Shown in pieces: positions 48,178-59,684 of a stretch of 64,000 nt of DNA. The first letter of the stretch is position 1. Every line of letters begins with the position of its first letter. Below the pieces are notes generated by a model. That model saw only the letters and a program-made list of their open reading frames with translations, had not been told where the DNA came from and made no database searches. The DNA is from Sindora glabra (Eukaryota; Streptophyta; Magnoliopsida; Fabales; Fabaceae), in NCBI GenBank assembly GCA_020226215.1, contig CM035233.1, positions 69,616,831 to 69,680,830 on the forward strand, in the 5' to 3' direction. Both the position numbers and the translations under genes were made by a program.

Positions 48178-49910
48178 AGTGAAGGCCTCAAATCTGGAGG
48201 TCAAGGGAGATACTTTACCCATGAGACTGTTACTGTTTTACAAGGACAAACTACTTCACGTCAATGGAGCTCACAACATTGACTTTGATAATGAAAATAT
48301 GGTGTTGGGGGATGAGAGTGAATTTGACAAGGAGGACATGATAGTTCTAATGGATCAACAAGACTTGTTGTGCTTAGTGGTAGCTGTAAGTCTAGAAGGG
48401 AGAAAAGAATGGTGCAAGCAGTGGAAATCCTCTTTGATTATTAATTTGTTAGGGAAAAATTTGGCCTACAAATTCCTCAAAGTCAAATTAGAGAAGATTT
48501 GGATGTTGAATAGTGTTATATAAATAATTGATATTAGTAATAACTTTTATATTGTTCATTTTAATAATGGGGCAGATTACATCAATGTACTGGAAAGTAG
48601 TCCTTGGATGATTATGGATCATTATCTACTAGTCCAAACATGGAGGTTGGATTTTGACCCTTTTGATGAGGAACATAAGAAACTATTAATTTGGATTAGG
48701 GTACCCAGTTCATCTTTTGAATATTACAACTAACAATTTTTGTGGAGGTTGGGCAACAGAGTAGGGAAAACGCTTAAGGTGGATCTTTATACTCTGAAGG
48801 AGCAAGAGCAACAATTGCTAACTGAAAGGGGGAAGTTTGCTTGGATATGTGTTGAAACGAACTTAAGAAAACAACTCATTGCCAAAACCTAGGTTCAGAA
48901 AAGAGTAGTACTGATCCAATATAAAGGTCTACATTTGATTTATTTCACATGTGGACGTTTCAGCCACCATAAAGAGATCTGCTCATATGTTAGTCAGAAT
49001 GCTAACAAGCAGATGCCCAGGAAACCAACTAATCCTCAAATTCATCATTAGCAGTAACGAATCCTTCTCATCCGAGTAATTTTAAAGCAAGAGCCAAGGT
49101 GATCACTAACAATACAAAATTTGTCAGTTGGATGATTTCGCAAAAATCGATTAGGAAAGGGCAAAATCAACGGAATAAACTAATGTTTGTTAAGGAAGCT
49201 GATTGAAAATGTAAGGCCATGATTGTTAGTACTTGGCCTGAAAGTAGTAAACAAAGAGGGAGAAATAGATTTAATGCCTTACTGGATTTGGTCAATGACA
49301 ATATGATTATGGAAATTAAGGAGGATATTAAGAAAGGAGGCTCATTAAATCTTAATGCATGCCATAATAGAAATCTAGAAGTCTGGTCTGGAGATAAAAT
49401 GAGAACCATTTATCATGCAGATTGAAAAAAAATTACTACTATTAATATGAGTCCAATTAAAAAATTGGTGACAAAAAAGATTCCTTACTTTTAACTAAGC
49501 AAAAAATTCATAACTCTACCTTACCAAATCAACGAGGGCTCATTATTACAAACCAAAAAGTTAAACCACCATAGCTTTTGTCAATGACAACAAAAAATAA
49601 TAAAACACTTGACATTTCCTATGTTATCCCTATGCAAATTGAAACTAACATGAAAGCAGGTTCTACAAACAACTCATCAAGCAAACACTTTTCAGATCCA
49701 CCTAACCTACCATACTTGGTTGCTTAACTCATGAAAATGTACGCAACATCTCTAACTAAAGATGAACTCACAAGCCTCCTAGGCATAAACTTAGCGCATC
49801 CGATGGTGGAGTAGGTGTTGTAATGAACATCACCATTTTTTAATCCTTTTACATGAATATAGCAAGTCAGAATTGTAGGGGTGTAGGCACCCCATGTTTT
49901 GTTTTACAAG
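48178..49910 (+). pseudogene. Inverted LINE ORF1 (DUF4283, CCHC) plus start of ORF2
   Basis: On the plus strand, 48179-49030 reads as the gag-like ORF1 of plant LINEs. It has a DUF4283 block (LIINLLGKNLAYKFLKVKLEKIW, WMIMDHYLLVQTWRLDFDPF, LLIWIRVPS, FLWRLGNRVGKTLKVD), here given in pieces across a few stops. A zinc knuckle (FTCGRFSHHKEIC, about 48952-48993) follows, whose first cysteine reads as tyrosine. After a basic, low-complexity linker, ATG at 49853 opens MNIASQNCRGVGTP, the canonical start of ORF2's endonuclease, which breaks off after about 19 codons at 49910. The direction is opposite to the ORF2 body next door. Confidence 0.8.
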
Positions 49911-49915
49911 TTCAC

Positions 49916-49931
49916 TAAATTTTTAACTTTT
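49916..49931. repeat. LINE target-site duplication, 5' side
   Basis: TAAATTTTTAACTTTT lies directly beyond the inverted ORF1/ORF2-start segment and matches the copy at 44212-44227 with one C/T difference. It is followed by AAAATATTA, so the bottom-strand cleavage point is TTTT/AAAA. Confidence 0.7.
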
Positions 49932-50255
49932 AAAATATTAAAAATTATAAAGGTTAATAATTAGTATTTATTTATCGAATTAGACTAAAAGCATGTATTA
50001 TAACTTAAACATACTAGAATTTCTCCATGGACAAATTTAGAGTATATTTGGTATAATAAATAAGTTAAACTAATTTTTAGAAGTATCTCACATGCTAATT
50101 TATTGAGGAAAATAATTCTTATTTAATAAACTTTATAGAATAATTTATAACTTACCATTCCTAACTTTTTTTCTCCTAAATTTATTACTCATTTTATAGT
50201 TTATTATAATTTGTGCTCTTATTGTGTATAATAATATTTTTAATATTATATTTTT

Positions 50256-51585
50256 TAAGGCTTAATTATATTTTTAATCCATCTAATATTTATTTTGATT
50301 ACATTGGGGATACTAAAATATAAAATTCTATTTTGATCCATATATAATTAAAATCAATTCAAATTTGATCCTAAATTCTAACTTCTGTCAAAATGATAAC
50401 GAAAATGCTGGCATGGAATTTTTTTATTGTGGCATTTTCCAATTCATTTTCAAGTAAGACTAATAAATTAATTCCTTTCTTTTATTATATTAAAACTTAT
50501 ATTTTAATAATTCTATTTAAATCTTTCTTTTATTGATTCTTCATCTGCAACTTCTCTTTTTCAATGTTTCACAAAAATTAGAAACAAATCCACAAATGAA
50601 CCAAGAACATTACAACCTTAACTAATTGAGGTTTCTTGTTATGCCAAGCTTTAATGTTTAGACAATCTTTGTATATGAACTAACATGTATATAAGTGTTC
50701 TAGAGAAAAGAGCCAATTGCTTGTACAACCAAACAAGATCTGGTCCCATTCTTCCATTACAAGGTTTCTTTGACAATGTTCTTTTTCAAATTAGGAAAGA
50801 AATTTCCAAACTCGAAAATTCATTAGCACCAGCAATGGCCATGAATGGTAAAAATAGCAAGAACCGACAGGTTGAAGTGGGTTAACATTGTGGCTTTGCA
50901 CCTAAAGGACCAATCATAAAACATTATCTTACTATTGGGTACAACATGAACCTAACCATAAGTCATTGTTACAATTGTAGAACATGAATCTCGCCCATTT
51001 AGAGGCAAAAGCATAGAATTTTGTAAGTTAAATGCTTCATAGATAGTTCATTAAAAGATTTTCAATTTCATAAAATTAGGACTCCAAAATCAAGTTTTGC
51101 AAATCAAAGGCTTTGGCTTTTGATAGAAGATTACTTGTTTTGAGAAGTGAAAGAAGCATGGAGAACAATTCATGATCGTTATTGATAAAAGGAGTCTAGA
51201 GTGCAGATGCGGATGTAGACTTTACGATCTTTGAAAAAGACTTGTTACCAGCTAAACTTGTGGTTTGTTTAGCGATTTGAAAGACTTGGCCACCCATGTC
51301 AATGGTGACACAGGAAGGGGCAACAAGGGGTTATGAAAAGTACGGAGAATGAAAGAAAAGAACTGAAAAAAATAAGAATGAACAAGAAAATAAAAAATTA
51401 TTAAAATTTGATATTTTACACATGTTATGACATGTATAAATAGGTTCCACCTTTTTGGTTAACATGGCATGCCAAATTAGACAAAAGCTTGCCACATTGG
51501 TAGATCTATTTTTAAATTAACAGAAGTTAGAACTTAGACATAATTTAATTCAATGTCTATATTACAGGAATTAAAATTAAGTAAT
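50256..51585. mobile_element. Possible non-autonomous TIR element
   Basis: The left part (about 50320-50400) and the reverse complement of the right part (about 51490-51585) share TTTT...AATT...CTAA(A/G)TTCTAACTTCTGT(C/T) with a further TGGCA word inward. The middle (50640-51370) is less AT-rich and holds no domain that I recognise, so it might be captured sequence. Termini and target duplication were not resolved, so both existence and class are uncertain. Confidence 0.35.
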
Positions 51586-52250
51586 GATTTCAAGGAAACT
51601 ACAAATAATCAATTTATATATTAAGAGAATTAAATATTGTATTTAAGCCATTTATAAGTCATTTCAACAATTAAATCTATTTAAATTTTCTAATATAATT
51701 AATTATTTTATCTCTAGTTATAACGTAGGTATTAGATGAGGAGGAATAATTGAATATTTCACTGACATTAACAAGTTAATTTATTTTTAAAGAGTTGAAT
51801 ATTGTTCAAAAGCTTAATTTAAATTTTATTTTAAACAATTTGGATATAAATAAACTAAGTTTAATTAATATACGAGTAAAATTTGAATTTTGTACTCTTC
51901 AATTGGAATAGTTTGTAAGCTTAATAGTAGAAATTTATTTTTTATATAAATAATATAATACATAAATTTCATATTATATATAACAAATTATTCATTTAAT
52001 TAAGCTCGTTTAAATTCATATGAATTTGTTTATAATTATATGTAATCTAAACTTAAGCTTAAGTTTGATTATGTTAGGCTTGACAAGATATTTGGATTAA
52101 ATAATATACAATTCGTTTAATCTTATATATAAAGGTATAAAGCAATTAGGGCAGGTTAAGCTCATACAAGTTTGCTCGCATAAACTTATGTTTGAAACAA
52201 GCAAAATGGTCGAGCTTATGGGTGCCCACAGGCTGTTCATGGGTAGGTTG

Positions 52251-52280
52251 CATCATCATCATCATCATCATCATCATCAT
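52251..52280. repeat. CAT trinucleotide microsatellite
   Basis: Ten CAT units in a row, followed by a short TTA/ATT run. Confidence 0.95.
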
Positions 52281-52323
52281 TATTATTGTTAAGAGTAATT
52301 AAACAAGTGGATGTATACATAAG

Positions 52324-52678
52324 AATTAAAGATTAGACTCTAAATATAAAAAAAGATACTTTTAAAAGATATTAGATTAAGTTAGATGAAAAAATCTATT
52401 TTTTAAATTGTAATTGACTAATTAATTTTTTTATTTTATGTAATAAATTAGTCAAGTAAGATTAAAAAGTCATATAAAATTATTGAATATTGGATTGAGA
52501 ATTAGAGATTGAAATCTAAATATAAAAAAAAATATTTTCAAGAGATATTGGATTAAGTTAAATAAAAAAATCTATTTTTTTAAATTGTAATAGGCTAATT
52601 AATTTTTTTGTTTTATGTAATAAGTTAGTCAAGTAAGATTGAAAAGTTATATAAAATCATTGAATATTGGATTGAGAA
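52324..52678. repeat. Tandem duplication of ~177 bp
   Basis: Copies 52324-52499 and 52500-52678 share AATTA(A/G)AGATT, CTAAATATAAAAAAA, GATATT(A/G)GATTAAGTTA, GACTAATTAATTTTTTT-like and AATATTGGATTGAGAATTA blocks. The start of a third unit is visible at the right edge. Divergence is modest. Confidence 0.8.
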
Positions 52679-53232
52679 TTAAGTTGAATTAAAAAAATTT
52701 TAAATGTTTAAAGGATTATAAAAGAAAATAGTTAGGTCCTAAAACTAATATGGGCTTGTGAAAATTTACTTGCATAAAAAACATATTTCAAATAAAGAGT
52801 TCAAGATACCTCAAATTTGGGAAATTGAAACTTATTTTTCACCTTCACTCGTATAGATTTATTTAGTCCTATATTCAAAGTTTGAAATTTTCAAACTTGA
52901 GATACTCAAACTTAAATTCAAATTCATTTTTTATTGTTAGGTTTGAGTCAAACATAATGTTTAGCTCAATTCAACTCATTTTATCTCCTATTATATTTTA
53001 ATTATATTACTTGTTTTTACTTTCATTTAATAGAAAAAAATGCAATTATGATCTTAATATCTCAAAATTAAAAAATATAAAGTTTAATGTATGTACAAGT
53101 AATATATGACTAATAAACTTAATCAATAGATGATTATTTTTTACTAAATCATTAAAAAGACATATATTATAATTAAAATATTTAAAAAATTTATCTTCAT
53201 TAAAAAAGCAAGATTCTTTACCTTTTTATTTT

Positions 53233-53456
53233 TATTAGCATTTCTAGTATTCTAGGAAATAATAGGATTAGTTGTAAATATTGTAATTAGCTGTAACTAG
53301 CATATTTAAAAAAGTTATTTGTAATAGTTACGTATATTAAGGCAGTTATGTTTAGAAGCAGTGTATTGATTATGCTAATGGTCAATTTAGATTTATGTAT
53401 ATATTTGTTTTTGAGAATTAAAGATGAGATATTCCATTCAAAATCATCTTGTGACA
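53233..53456 (+). repeat. 5' LTR of the copia element
   Basis: It starts TATTAGCATTTC (the expected TG is mutated to TA in both LTRs) and ends ATCTTGTGACA. It aligns along its full length with 57879-58103. Confidence 0.88.
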
Positions 53457-53470
53457 TGGTATTAGAATGA
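53457..53470 (+). other. Primer-binding site, copia element
   Basis: TGGTATTAGAATGA directly follows the 5' LTR. It is a mutated form of the TGGTATCAGAGC site that pairs with initiator methionine tRNA in plant copia elements. Confidence 0.7.
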
Positions 53471-53499
53471 TATCGAGTTTGACCTGATTTGATCAATAT

Positions 53500-56400
53500 C
53501 ATTGCTTTATCATGGTTAGAGAAGAAGGCAAAGGTAGAGATAGTGCTATTACAATGACAATCTTAGAAGTTTGTTAACATAGGTTTAATTAAAAGGTGAG
53601 AATTATGATGAATGAGCTTGTTCTTTCAAGACAGTGTTGAGGGTAAGGAACAAGTTTAGCTCTATACATGGGACAATTAAGCATCTAGATGAGGCATCTT
53701 TGGATCATAAAGATTGGTGGACCAATAACTTGCTATTAGTCTTGTGAATAATGACCACGATTAAACCATCACTTCATTCGACCAAATCACATATGAAGAT
53801 GGCACAAGCTCTTTAAGAAGATATAAAAGAACAGTTTTTAATGGTCAATGAACCACGTATACAACAATTGAAAGCTAAGTTTGTTGAGCGCAAACAAAGA
53901 AGATTGACTATTATTACCTACTATGGAAAGTTAAAGAAATTATGGGAAGAATTGGTAAACTATGAACAAATTTCAATATGCAAATGTAGGCTATACATGT
54001 TCAATCTTGGATCTGTACTAGAAAAATAACATGAAGAAGAGAAAGTCCACTAATTCTTTATAAGACTTAATGATATCTTCTATAGAATAATACATTCCAA
54101 TTTACTTACTTAAGACCTTTTGCTAAGCTTGAACAAAGTCTATTCAACGCTAGTGTAGGAAGAATGTGTAAGAATCATAGCTTGCGGGAAGGAAGAACGT
54201 GGTGAGGTAATAAGCTTTGTTTTACAAGCTGGACTTTGAACTCATGGCCAAGGCAAAGGAAAAGATAAGAATGCAATATGCAACAACTGCAACCAAATTA
54301 GACATGATTAAAATAATTGCTTTCAGTTGATTGGTAACCTTCAGTGGTAGGGAGGCCGTCTCTATGGAATTGGATAAGGAAATAGATGAGGCAAGAGAGG
54401 GTAACAAGCTACAAACCCTAGTAGCAGAGAACATGGAAGGGCAATTAAAGCTAATGTAACAAAGACCTTTACATTAGGGGTAATGGCAAATTTTGTAATT
54501 TTGAACACTACCAAAGCTATTGCTAGTAGGCTAAGTGGTGAGTAATGGCAAATGCTAATCAATCTCTTGAAACTACTAAGACAGAAGCTAGTAAAAAACT
54601 AACTGGTAAGTATCTTTGCACATAATAGATCATTGACACAAGTGCTTCTCATTACATAACAAGATAGCTAGATTGTTTAACTAATGTACGAGATATGATG
54701 GAGTGTTTTATGAGATTTCTAGATAGGAAGCAAATTGTTACCACAAAAAAGGGACAATGGTGCTTAGTGATATACTGTAACTGACTAATGTTCTTTATGT
54801 GCCATGTTTGCATTGCAATATGATCTCCATGTCATAGTTAATTGATGAATCTAATTATGTTATTTAGTTTATTGACAAATTTTGCACTATATAAAATTGT
54901 ACTTTAAAGATGTTAGTTAGTATGGGTCAATGGGTGAACAACAAAAGGGGATCTATTATTTTAAAAGGATAGCAACTGTAGCAACCATGAAGAGTGAAGG
55001 TCAGAACTCATTTGACCTGTAGCACAAGCAGTTGGGATATCCATCACGCAAAGTTGTAGAGTTGATTCCTAATGTTAGTTTTAGTAGGAATAGTGATCTA
55101 TGTAGTAAAGCATATGATGTTTACTTTAGAGCAAAATAATCAAGAGACAATTTTCCTGTTAATGACAATAAAGCAATAAATATATTTCAGTTGATTCATT
55201 ATGATTTGTAGGGTCCTTATCGAACTACAGTTCTTTGTGATGTAAGATATTTTTTAACTATTGTTTATGATTATTTGTAAGTAATAGGGATTTATTGATT
55301 GATTTATAAGAAGGAGGTTTCAATGAACTTGTATAACTTTATAACTATGGTGGAAAGATAATTTAACAAACAAGTAAAAATTACCCATAGCAATATTGGC
55401 ATTGAATTCACATATATGGATAATTACTTTCATACGCATGGCATTGTGCATGAAATATCTTGTATAAGGACTTCACAACAAAATGAATGAATAAAATGCA
55501 AGCATAAGCATATACTTCATGTGGCATATGCATTGAGGTTTCAAACTAATCTACTTATTGAATTTTAGAGGGAATGTGTCTTAATTGTTAAATACACGAT
55601 CAATTGCACACCCTCAATTATTTTAAATGGCAAAACACTGTATCAAATTCTATTTCATAAAAGAACCTCACTTAGACATTTACGTGTATTTGAATGCCTA
55701 TGTTATATGCATAATCAAGATCATAAAGGGGATAAATTTGCTAATCGTAGTCAAAGATGCATTTTTGTTGGTTATTCTTATGGCAAAAAGGGATAGTGAG
55801 TATATGACCTGGAGTTGGGTATGTTCTTGGTATAAAGGATATTGTATTCTATAAAAATGAGTTCCTTTACTTAAGAGATAATTCTATAGTATAGCTTTCT
55901 GTACAAACTCACACTAAACTAGGAGCTATGGAAGAATAAGTAGTGTTAATATATTTAGTGAGACACATAGTGTCAAACCAATGAATAAGCCATCTACCCA
56001 TATAGATGGCATTATTGCACTTATTGGGGAGCTGGTTACTAATAGGGATGCATAATTTACTAATCACTTAGAAAGTAATAAGAATAAGATCCTTTCAAAA
56101 GAAAAAAGGAGCCACAATGCTGTGGCTTGTGACAATACTATCAAAGACATGGGTTCAAAAAGCACTAAAGACATAAATATGATAGAGGTTTAGGTGATAT
56201 TATGAATGCAGAACTTTTGGGATATGGACATTGGACCAAAATGCCATTCATTCACCTATATGACTTTGTGACAAATACCATCTGTAAGTTGAACCCTTCC
56301 ATGAGTTCATCTATTCAATCTCATTCCTTAGGTATGCCCTATCCTATAGCATATTATGTGAACTGTAATAACTTCTCTATGAGGTATCGGCATTTTTTAG

Positions 56401-57872
56401 TAGCCATTATTGTAGGAATCGAACCTTAGACCTTTGCTGAAGCTGTTAAACATGAAAGATGGAGAACTGCCATGCAACAAGAAATACAGGCTTTAGAAAA
56501 TAATGGTACTTGGATTATGGAAACACTTCCTCTAAGGAAGAAGGTTATTAGGTGCAAGTAGGTTTATCGAATTAAATATCATTTTGACAAGCCTATTGAG
56601 GCTTGTGATTTTAGGGAGCAATCAGGTTTAAGGGCAAGACTACAATGAAACCTTTGCCTTTGTAGAAAAAATGGCGACTATACGTACTTTCCTTACCATT
56701 ACAGCAGTTAAAAATTAAAAGTTACATTAGATAGATGTTCACAATGCATTATTACATGATAATTATGAGGAAAAAAGTATATATGAAGCTGCCCCCGAGA
56801 TTTTATTCTCTAGCTCCTAACAAAGTTTATCATTTATGGACTTTACTATATAGGTTGAAACAAGTACCTAGGTGTTGGTTTGCTAAGCTGGTTGATGCTT
56901 TGAAATGATATGATTTCAAGCAATCTTACTTTAATTACTCTTTCTTCACATTACAATGCGATAGTTTGCAACTCAATATGGTGGTCTATGTTGATGATCT
57001 TATTATATTGAGTAATAATCCCGATGTCATTTAGTCTTTTGAAACTTATTTGAGTACATGCTTTCACATGAAGGATCTTAGTGTTCTAAGATATTTTTTA
57101 GGGATTGGGGTGGCTTGGAGCCCCACTGAAATTTTTTTGTGTCAACAAAAATATGCCTTAGACATTATATTCGAAGCAGGATTGTTAAGAGCCAAGCTTA
57201 CTTGTTTCCCTTTAGATTAGAACCATTGCCTTACCTTGGCTAATGAGAAACCTTTTCCTAATTCGGAATGTTATCGTAGGTTAATAGGATGCTTGATTTA
57301 TCTCTCAGTAACTTGAACTTTCCTATTGTGTGCATATCCTTGCACAATTCCTATAAAAGCCACAACACGAGCATTGGGAGGCTACATTCCATGTCATGTA
57401 TTATTTGAAAGATTAGGTTAGCTATCCCTTAACTCGAAAATTACTTATCGATTGGTTTATTTTACTTGGTAACTCTCCTATTTCTTGAAAAAGTAAAAAA
57501 TAACGTACAATGCCTCATTTTTTTGCTAAGGAAAAATACCAATCCATGGCCCCCGCCGCCGCCTATAAACTAACATGGTCAAAAACATTATTATTATGTC
57601 TTGGTGTTGCTCATTGTCATCTTATGAAACTTTATTGTAATAGCCAGGTTGCTTCATATATTGCTACCAATCCCGTCTTCAATCAATGTACCAAGCACAT
57701 CGAGATTGATTATCATTTTCTATGTGATGAAATTCTAAAGGGAAATATTACTACTAGCTATTTGCCCACTTATGCTCAACTCCCGGGCATTTTCACCAAA
57801 GCCTTGAGGAAGAAACAATTTGACTATTTCCTTCGTAAGTTCGACATTCAAAATCCATTTACTCCAACTTGA
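53500..57872 (+). pseudogene. Copia gag-pol polyprotein pseudogene
   Basis: Remnants in order are as follows. Gag (53841-54029, VERKQRRLTIITYYGKLKKL-like and LWEELVNY). A CCHC knuckle (CNNCNQIRHD..NNC near 54280-54330). The protease active-site region IIDTSASHYIT near 54630. Pre-integrase KQLGYPSRKVVELIP near 55026 and the integrase core to about 55790. Reverse transcriptase from about 56430 with ERWRTAMQQEIQALENNGTW, FVEKMATIRTFL and the catalytic YVDD near 56983. RNase H 57510-57872 with KYQSMA, LYCNSQVASYIATNP and TKHIEIDYHF. YVDD is kept, but stops and frameshifts in all domains rule out a working polyprotein. Confidence 0.88.
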
Positions 57873-57878
57873 GAGGAG
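57871..57878 (+). other. Polypurine tract, copia element
   Basis: GAGAGGAG lies immediately before the 3' LTR and just after the RNase H reading frame, the standard place for plus-strand priming. Confidence 0.7.
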
Positions 57879-58103
57879 TATTAGCATATCTAGTATTCTA
57901 GGAAACATTATGATTAGTTGTAAATATTGTAATTAGCTATAACTAGCATATTTAAACAAGTTATTTGTAGCAGTAGCGTATATTAAGATAGCTATGTTTA
58001 GAAGTAGTATATTGATCATACTAATGGTCAACTTAGACTTGTGCATATATTTGTTTATGATAATCAAAGCTGAGATATTCCATCTCAAAATCATCTTATG
58101 ACA
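57879..58103 (+). repeat. 3' LTR of the copia element
   Basis: It starts TATTAGCATATC and ends ATCTTATGACA, followed by the ATTTT duplication. Differences from the 5' LTR are scattered and mostly transitions. Confidence 0.88.
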
Positions 58104-58488
58104 ATTTTTAGAAAGAGTAGAAAGAGTTTGTAGTATATTAGTGACGTAATTATACACTAGTATACCATCAAATAAAAATTGACATGACATTACATTTCAT
58201 GTAATAAGATTTGATTATCCTAGTGTGGCACAAAATTCAATCCAATACTAATATTAAAAAAAAAGATTTTGATATAATATTATATAATGATATATTGATA
58301 TAATATTAAATTTAATTATATATCAAATTTTTTTAAAAAAATTAATTTTATATATTATATAATAATATGTTAACTATCAAATCTAATATCCAAAATAAGT
58401 ATTTTCATATTGAAGTTTCATGTTTTGGGCTTCTATGGATTGGTTGTTTCTTACTCCACCTAGCAATTTTATTATTTTTGCTGCTGAC

Positions 58489-59012
58489 TAAAGGTGTACA
58501 TGGGTCGGGTCGGGCGGGTTTTGGGCGGGCCACCAGGCCAAATTATATAAAATTAAAGGCCCGAACTCGATTAAGTTTTAAAAAATTTTGGCCCAACCCG
58601 GCCCAAATTTTAAATGAAAAAGTCCAAAATCCGGTCCGAATGCCGAAAAATATATTTTTTTTTTTAATAAAAAATAATTTTTTTAAAAAATATATATATA
58701 TTTAAAGAGATAATATGATATTTAAATATATAAAATATTTAATATGTTAAATTAATATTTTTTATATTAAAAATAATTAGATATAATTATATTTTCTAAT
58801 ATATAATTATATTATTAAAAATAAATTATTATAATTGGGCCGGGCCGGGCCTATTGAGCTTTGCCTTGGCCCGAGCTCGGCCCAATTATTAATCGGGTCA
58901 TAGAAAAAAGTCTCATCGAATCTATCGGGTCAAAAAAAAGAACTCAAATACTTTAGTTTTTCATATCGAACTCATTGGGTCGAGCGACCCGCCCGACCCA
59001 TGTACACCTCTA
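58489..59012. mobile_element. hAT-type MITE with GC-rich ends
   Basis: The left end reads TAAAGGTGTACATGGGTCGG. The reverse complement of the right end reads TAGAGGTGTACATGGGTCGG. Both continue into GGGCGGG-rich words. CTGCTGAC is duplicated on both sides (58481-58488 and 59013-59020), the 8-base target size of hAT elements, and TA(G/A)(A/G)GGTGT is a hAT-like terminus. The 524-base interior is AT-rich with GGGCC/GGCCC words near both ends and no ORF for a transposase. Confidence 0.85.
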
Positions 59013-59020
59013 CTGCTGAC

Positions 59021-59684
59021 TACATGCACGGCGCTCACACATGGAGGGGATTTATTTCGTGTTGTCCGGTCAAATTTAGTCTGATGAGTTTCCATTAACT
59101 TATGACGCCAATATTTTGGGTTTTAAATTTGTCCAAAATCTGGATTACAGAATACTTTGTGGCATGTTCCAATGAAGGAGGAAATTAAAGAGGCTTCTTA
59201 ATTCAATAACTCCCTGTTGGTTTGGCATACAAGTACAGGCAAATTGGAGATCAACCATCTTTCTTTCCATAAATAAACAAATAAATTTATTCTTATCTCA
59301 AAATTTCTTCAGATTAACAATTAAAAACGTCAACATCACTGCCCACTTTAAACAAAGCCACCACCCTATTTAGCTTTCTCAATTTTATTACGTGTATTCC
59401 ATTAATTTGGTAAATGGTAATCCTCTGCACGTGTTTGTCTAAATCCAACAAAGTTTATTGCATACAAACTCAGGAAACCGAAGTTCCCACGTCATGCAAA
59501 TTCTCACATATTAGCTTATTAAATCATTAAGTTTACTTTTTTTTTAATGATCAGATTTAATTATTAATATATCATTATATAAATATTAGATTTAATTTAA
59601 AATTATTAATATATAATTAAATTTAATAATAAATTAATATATCATTTCATAAGTAATCTACTATAATATTGATTTTTAATAAGG
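59021..59684. other. Intergenic DNA
   Basis: Mixed composition with no gene recognised. The last 150 bases are AT-rich and border the 3' end of the LINE fragment, where a clear A tail was not visible. Confidence 0.5.

Larger units (their letters stand above)
44212..49931 (-). mobile_element. LINE insertion with 5' inversion (twin-priming type)
   Basis: The element is oriented on the minus strand. Its body from 48172 down to about 44228 is ORF2 without its start, ending in an 8-A tail (44224-44231 as T on the plus strand). The segment 48178-49915 is inverted and carries ORF1 and the first codons of ORF2 on the plus strand. TAAATTTT(C/T)AACTTTT is repeated at 44212-44227 and 49916-49931 (15 of 16 identical). 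The 5' flank continues AAAATATTA, giving a TTTT/AAAA nick site as used by L1-type endonucleases. Both ends therefore behave as one insertion. All parts are decayed. Confidence 0.8.
49932..53227. other. AT-rich spacer with small repeats
   Basis: No gene was recognised. The spacer holds a possible TIR element (50256-51585), a CAT microsatellite (52251-52280) and a tandem duplication (52324-52678). The rest is AT-rich single-copy-looking sequence. Confidence 0.5.
53228..58108 (+). mobile_element. Ty1/copia LTR retrotransposon, complete but inactive
   Basis: LTRs 53233-53456 and 57879-58103 are flanked by a perfect 5-base duplication ATTTT (53228-53232 and 58104-58108). A primer-binding site follows the 5' LTR and a polypurine tract precedes the 3' LTR. 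The inside, on the plus strand, has the copia order gag, protease, integrase, reverse transcriptase, RNase H. By eye the LTRs differ at about 26 of 224 positions, mostly transitions, plus one indel, so the insertion is old. Stops occur in every domain. Confidence 0.9.

Noticed and set aside
49167..49409. 80-codon minus-strand frame within the inverted LINE segment
   Set aside because: It is opposite the ORF1 tail, and plus-strand ORF1 motifs flank it on both sides.
44212..49931. Two independent LINE insertions in opposite orientation
   Set aside because: The outer ends share a 15/16 target duplication, and the plus-strand part stops just inside ORF2 where the minus-strand part resumes after a short gap, which one twin-primed insertion explains better.
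53233..58103. Copia element as potentially active
   Set aside because: YVDD and LTRs are kept, but stops and frameshifts occur in gag, integrase, reverse transcriptase and RNase H, and the LTRs differ at about one position in nine.
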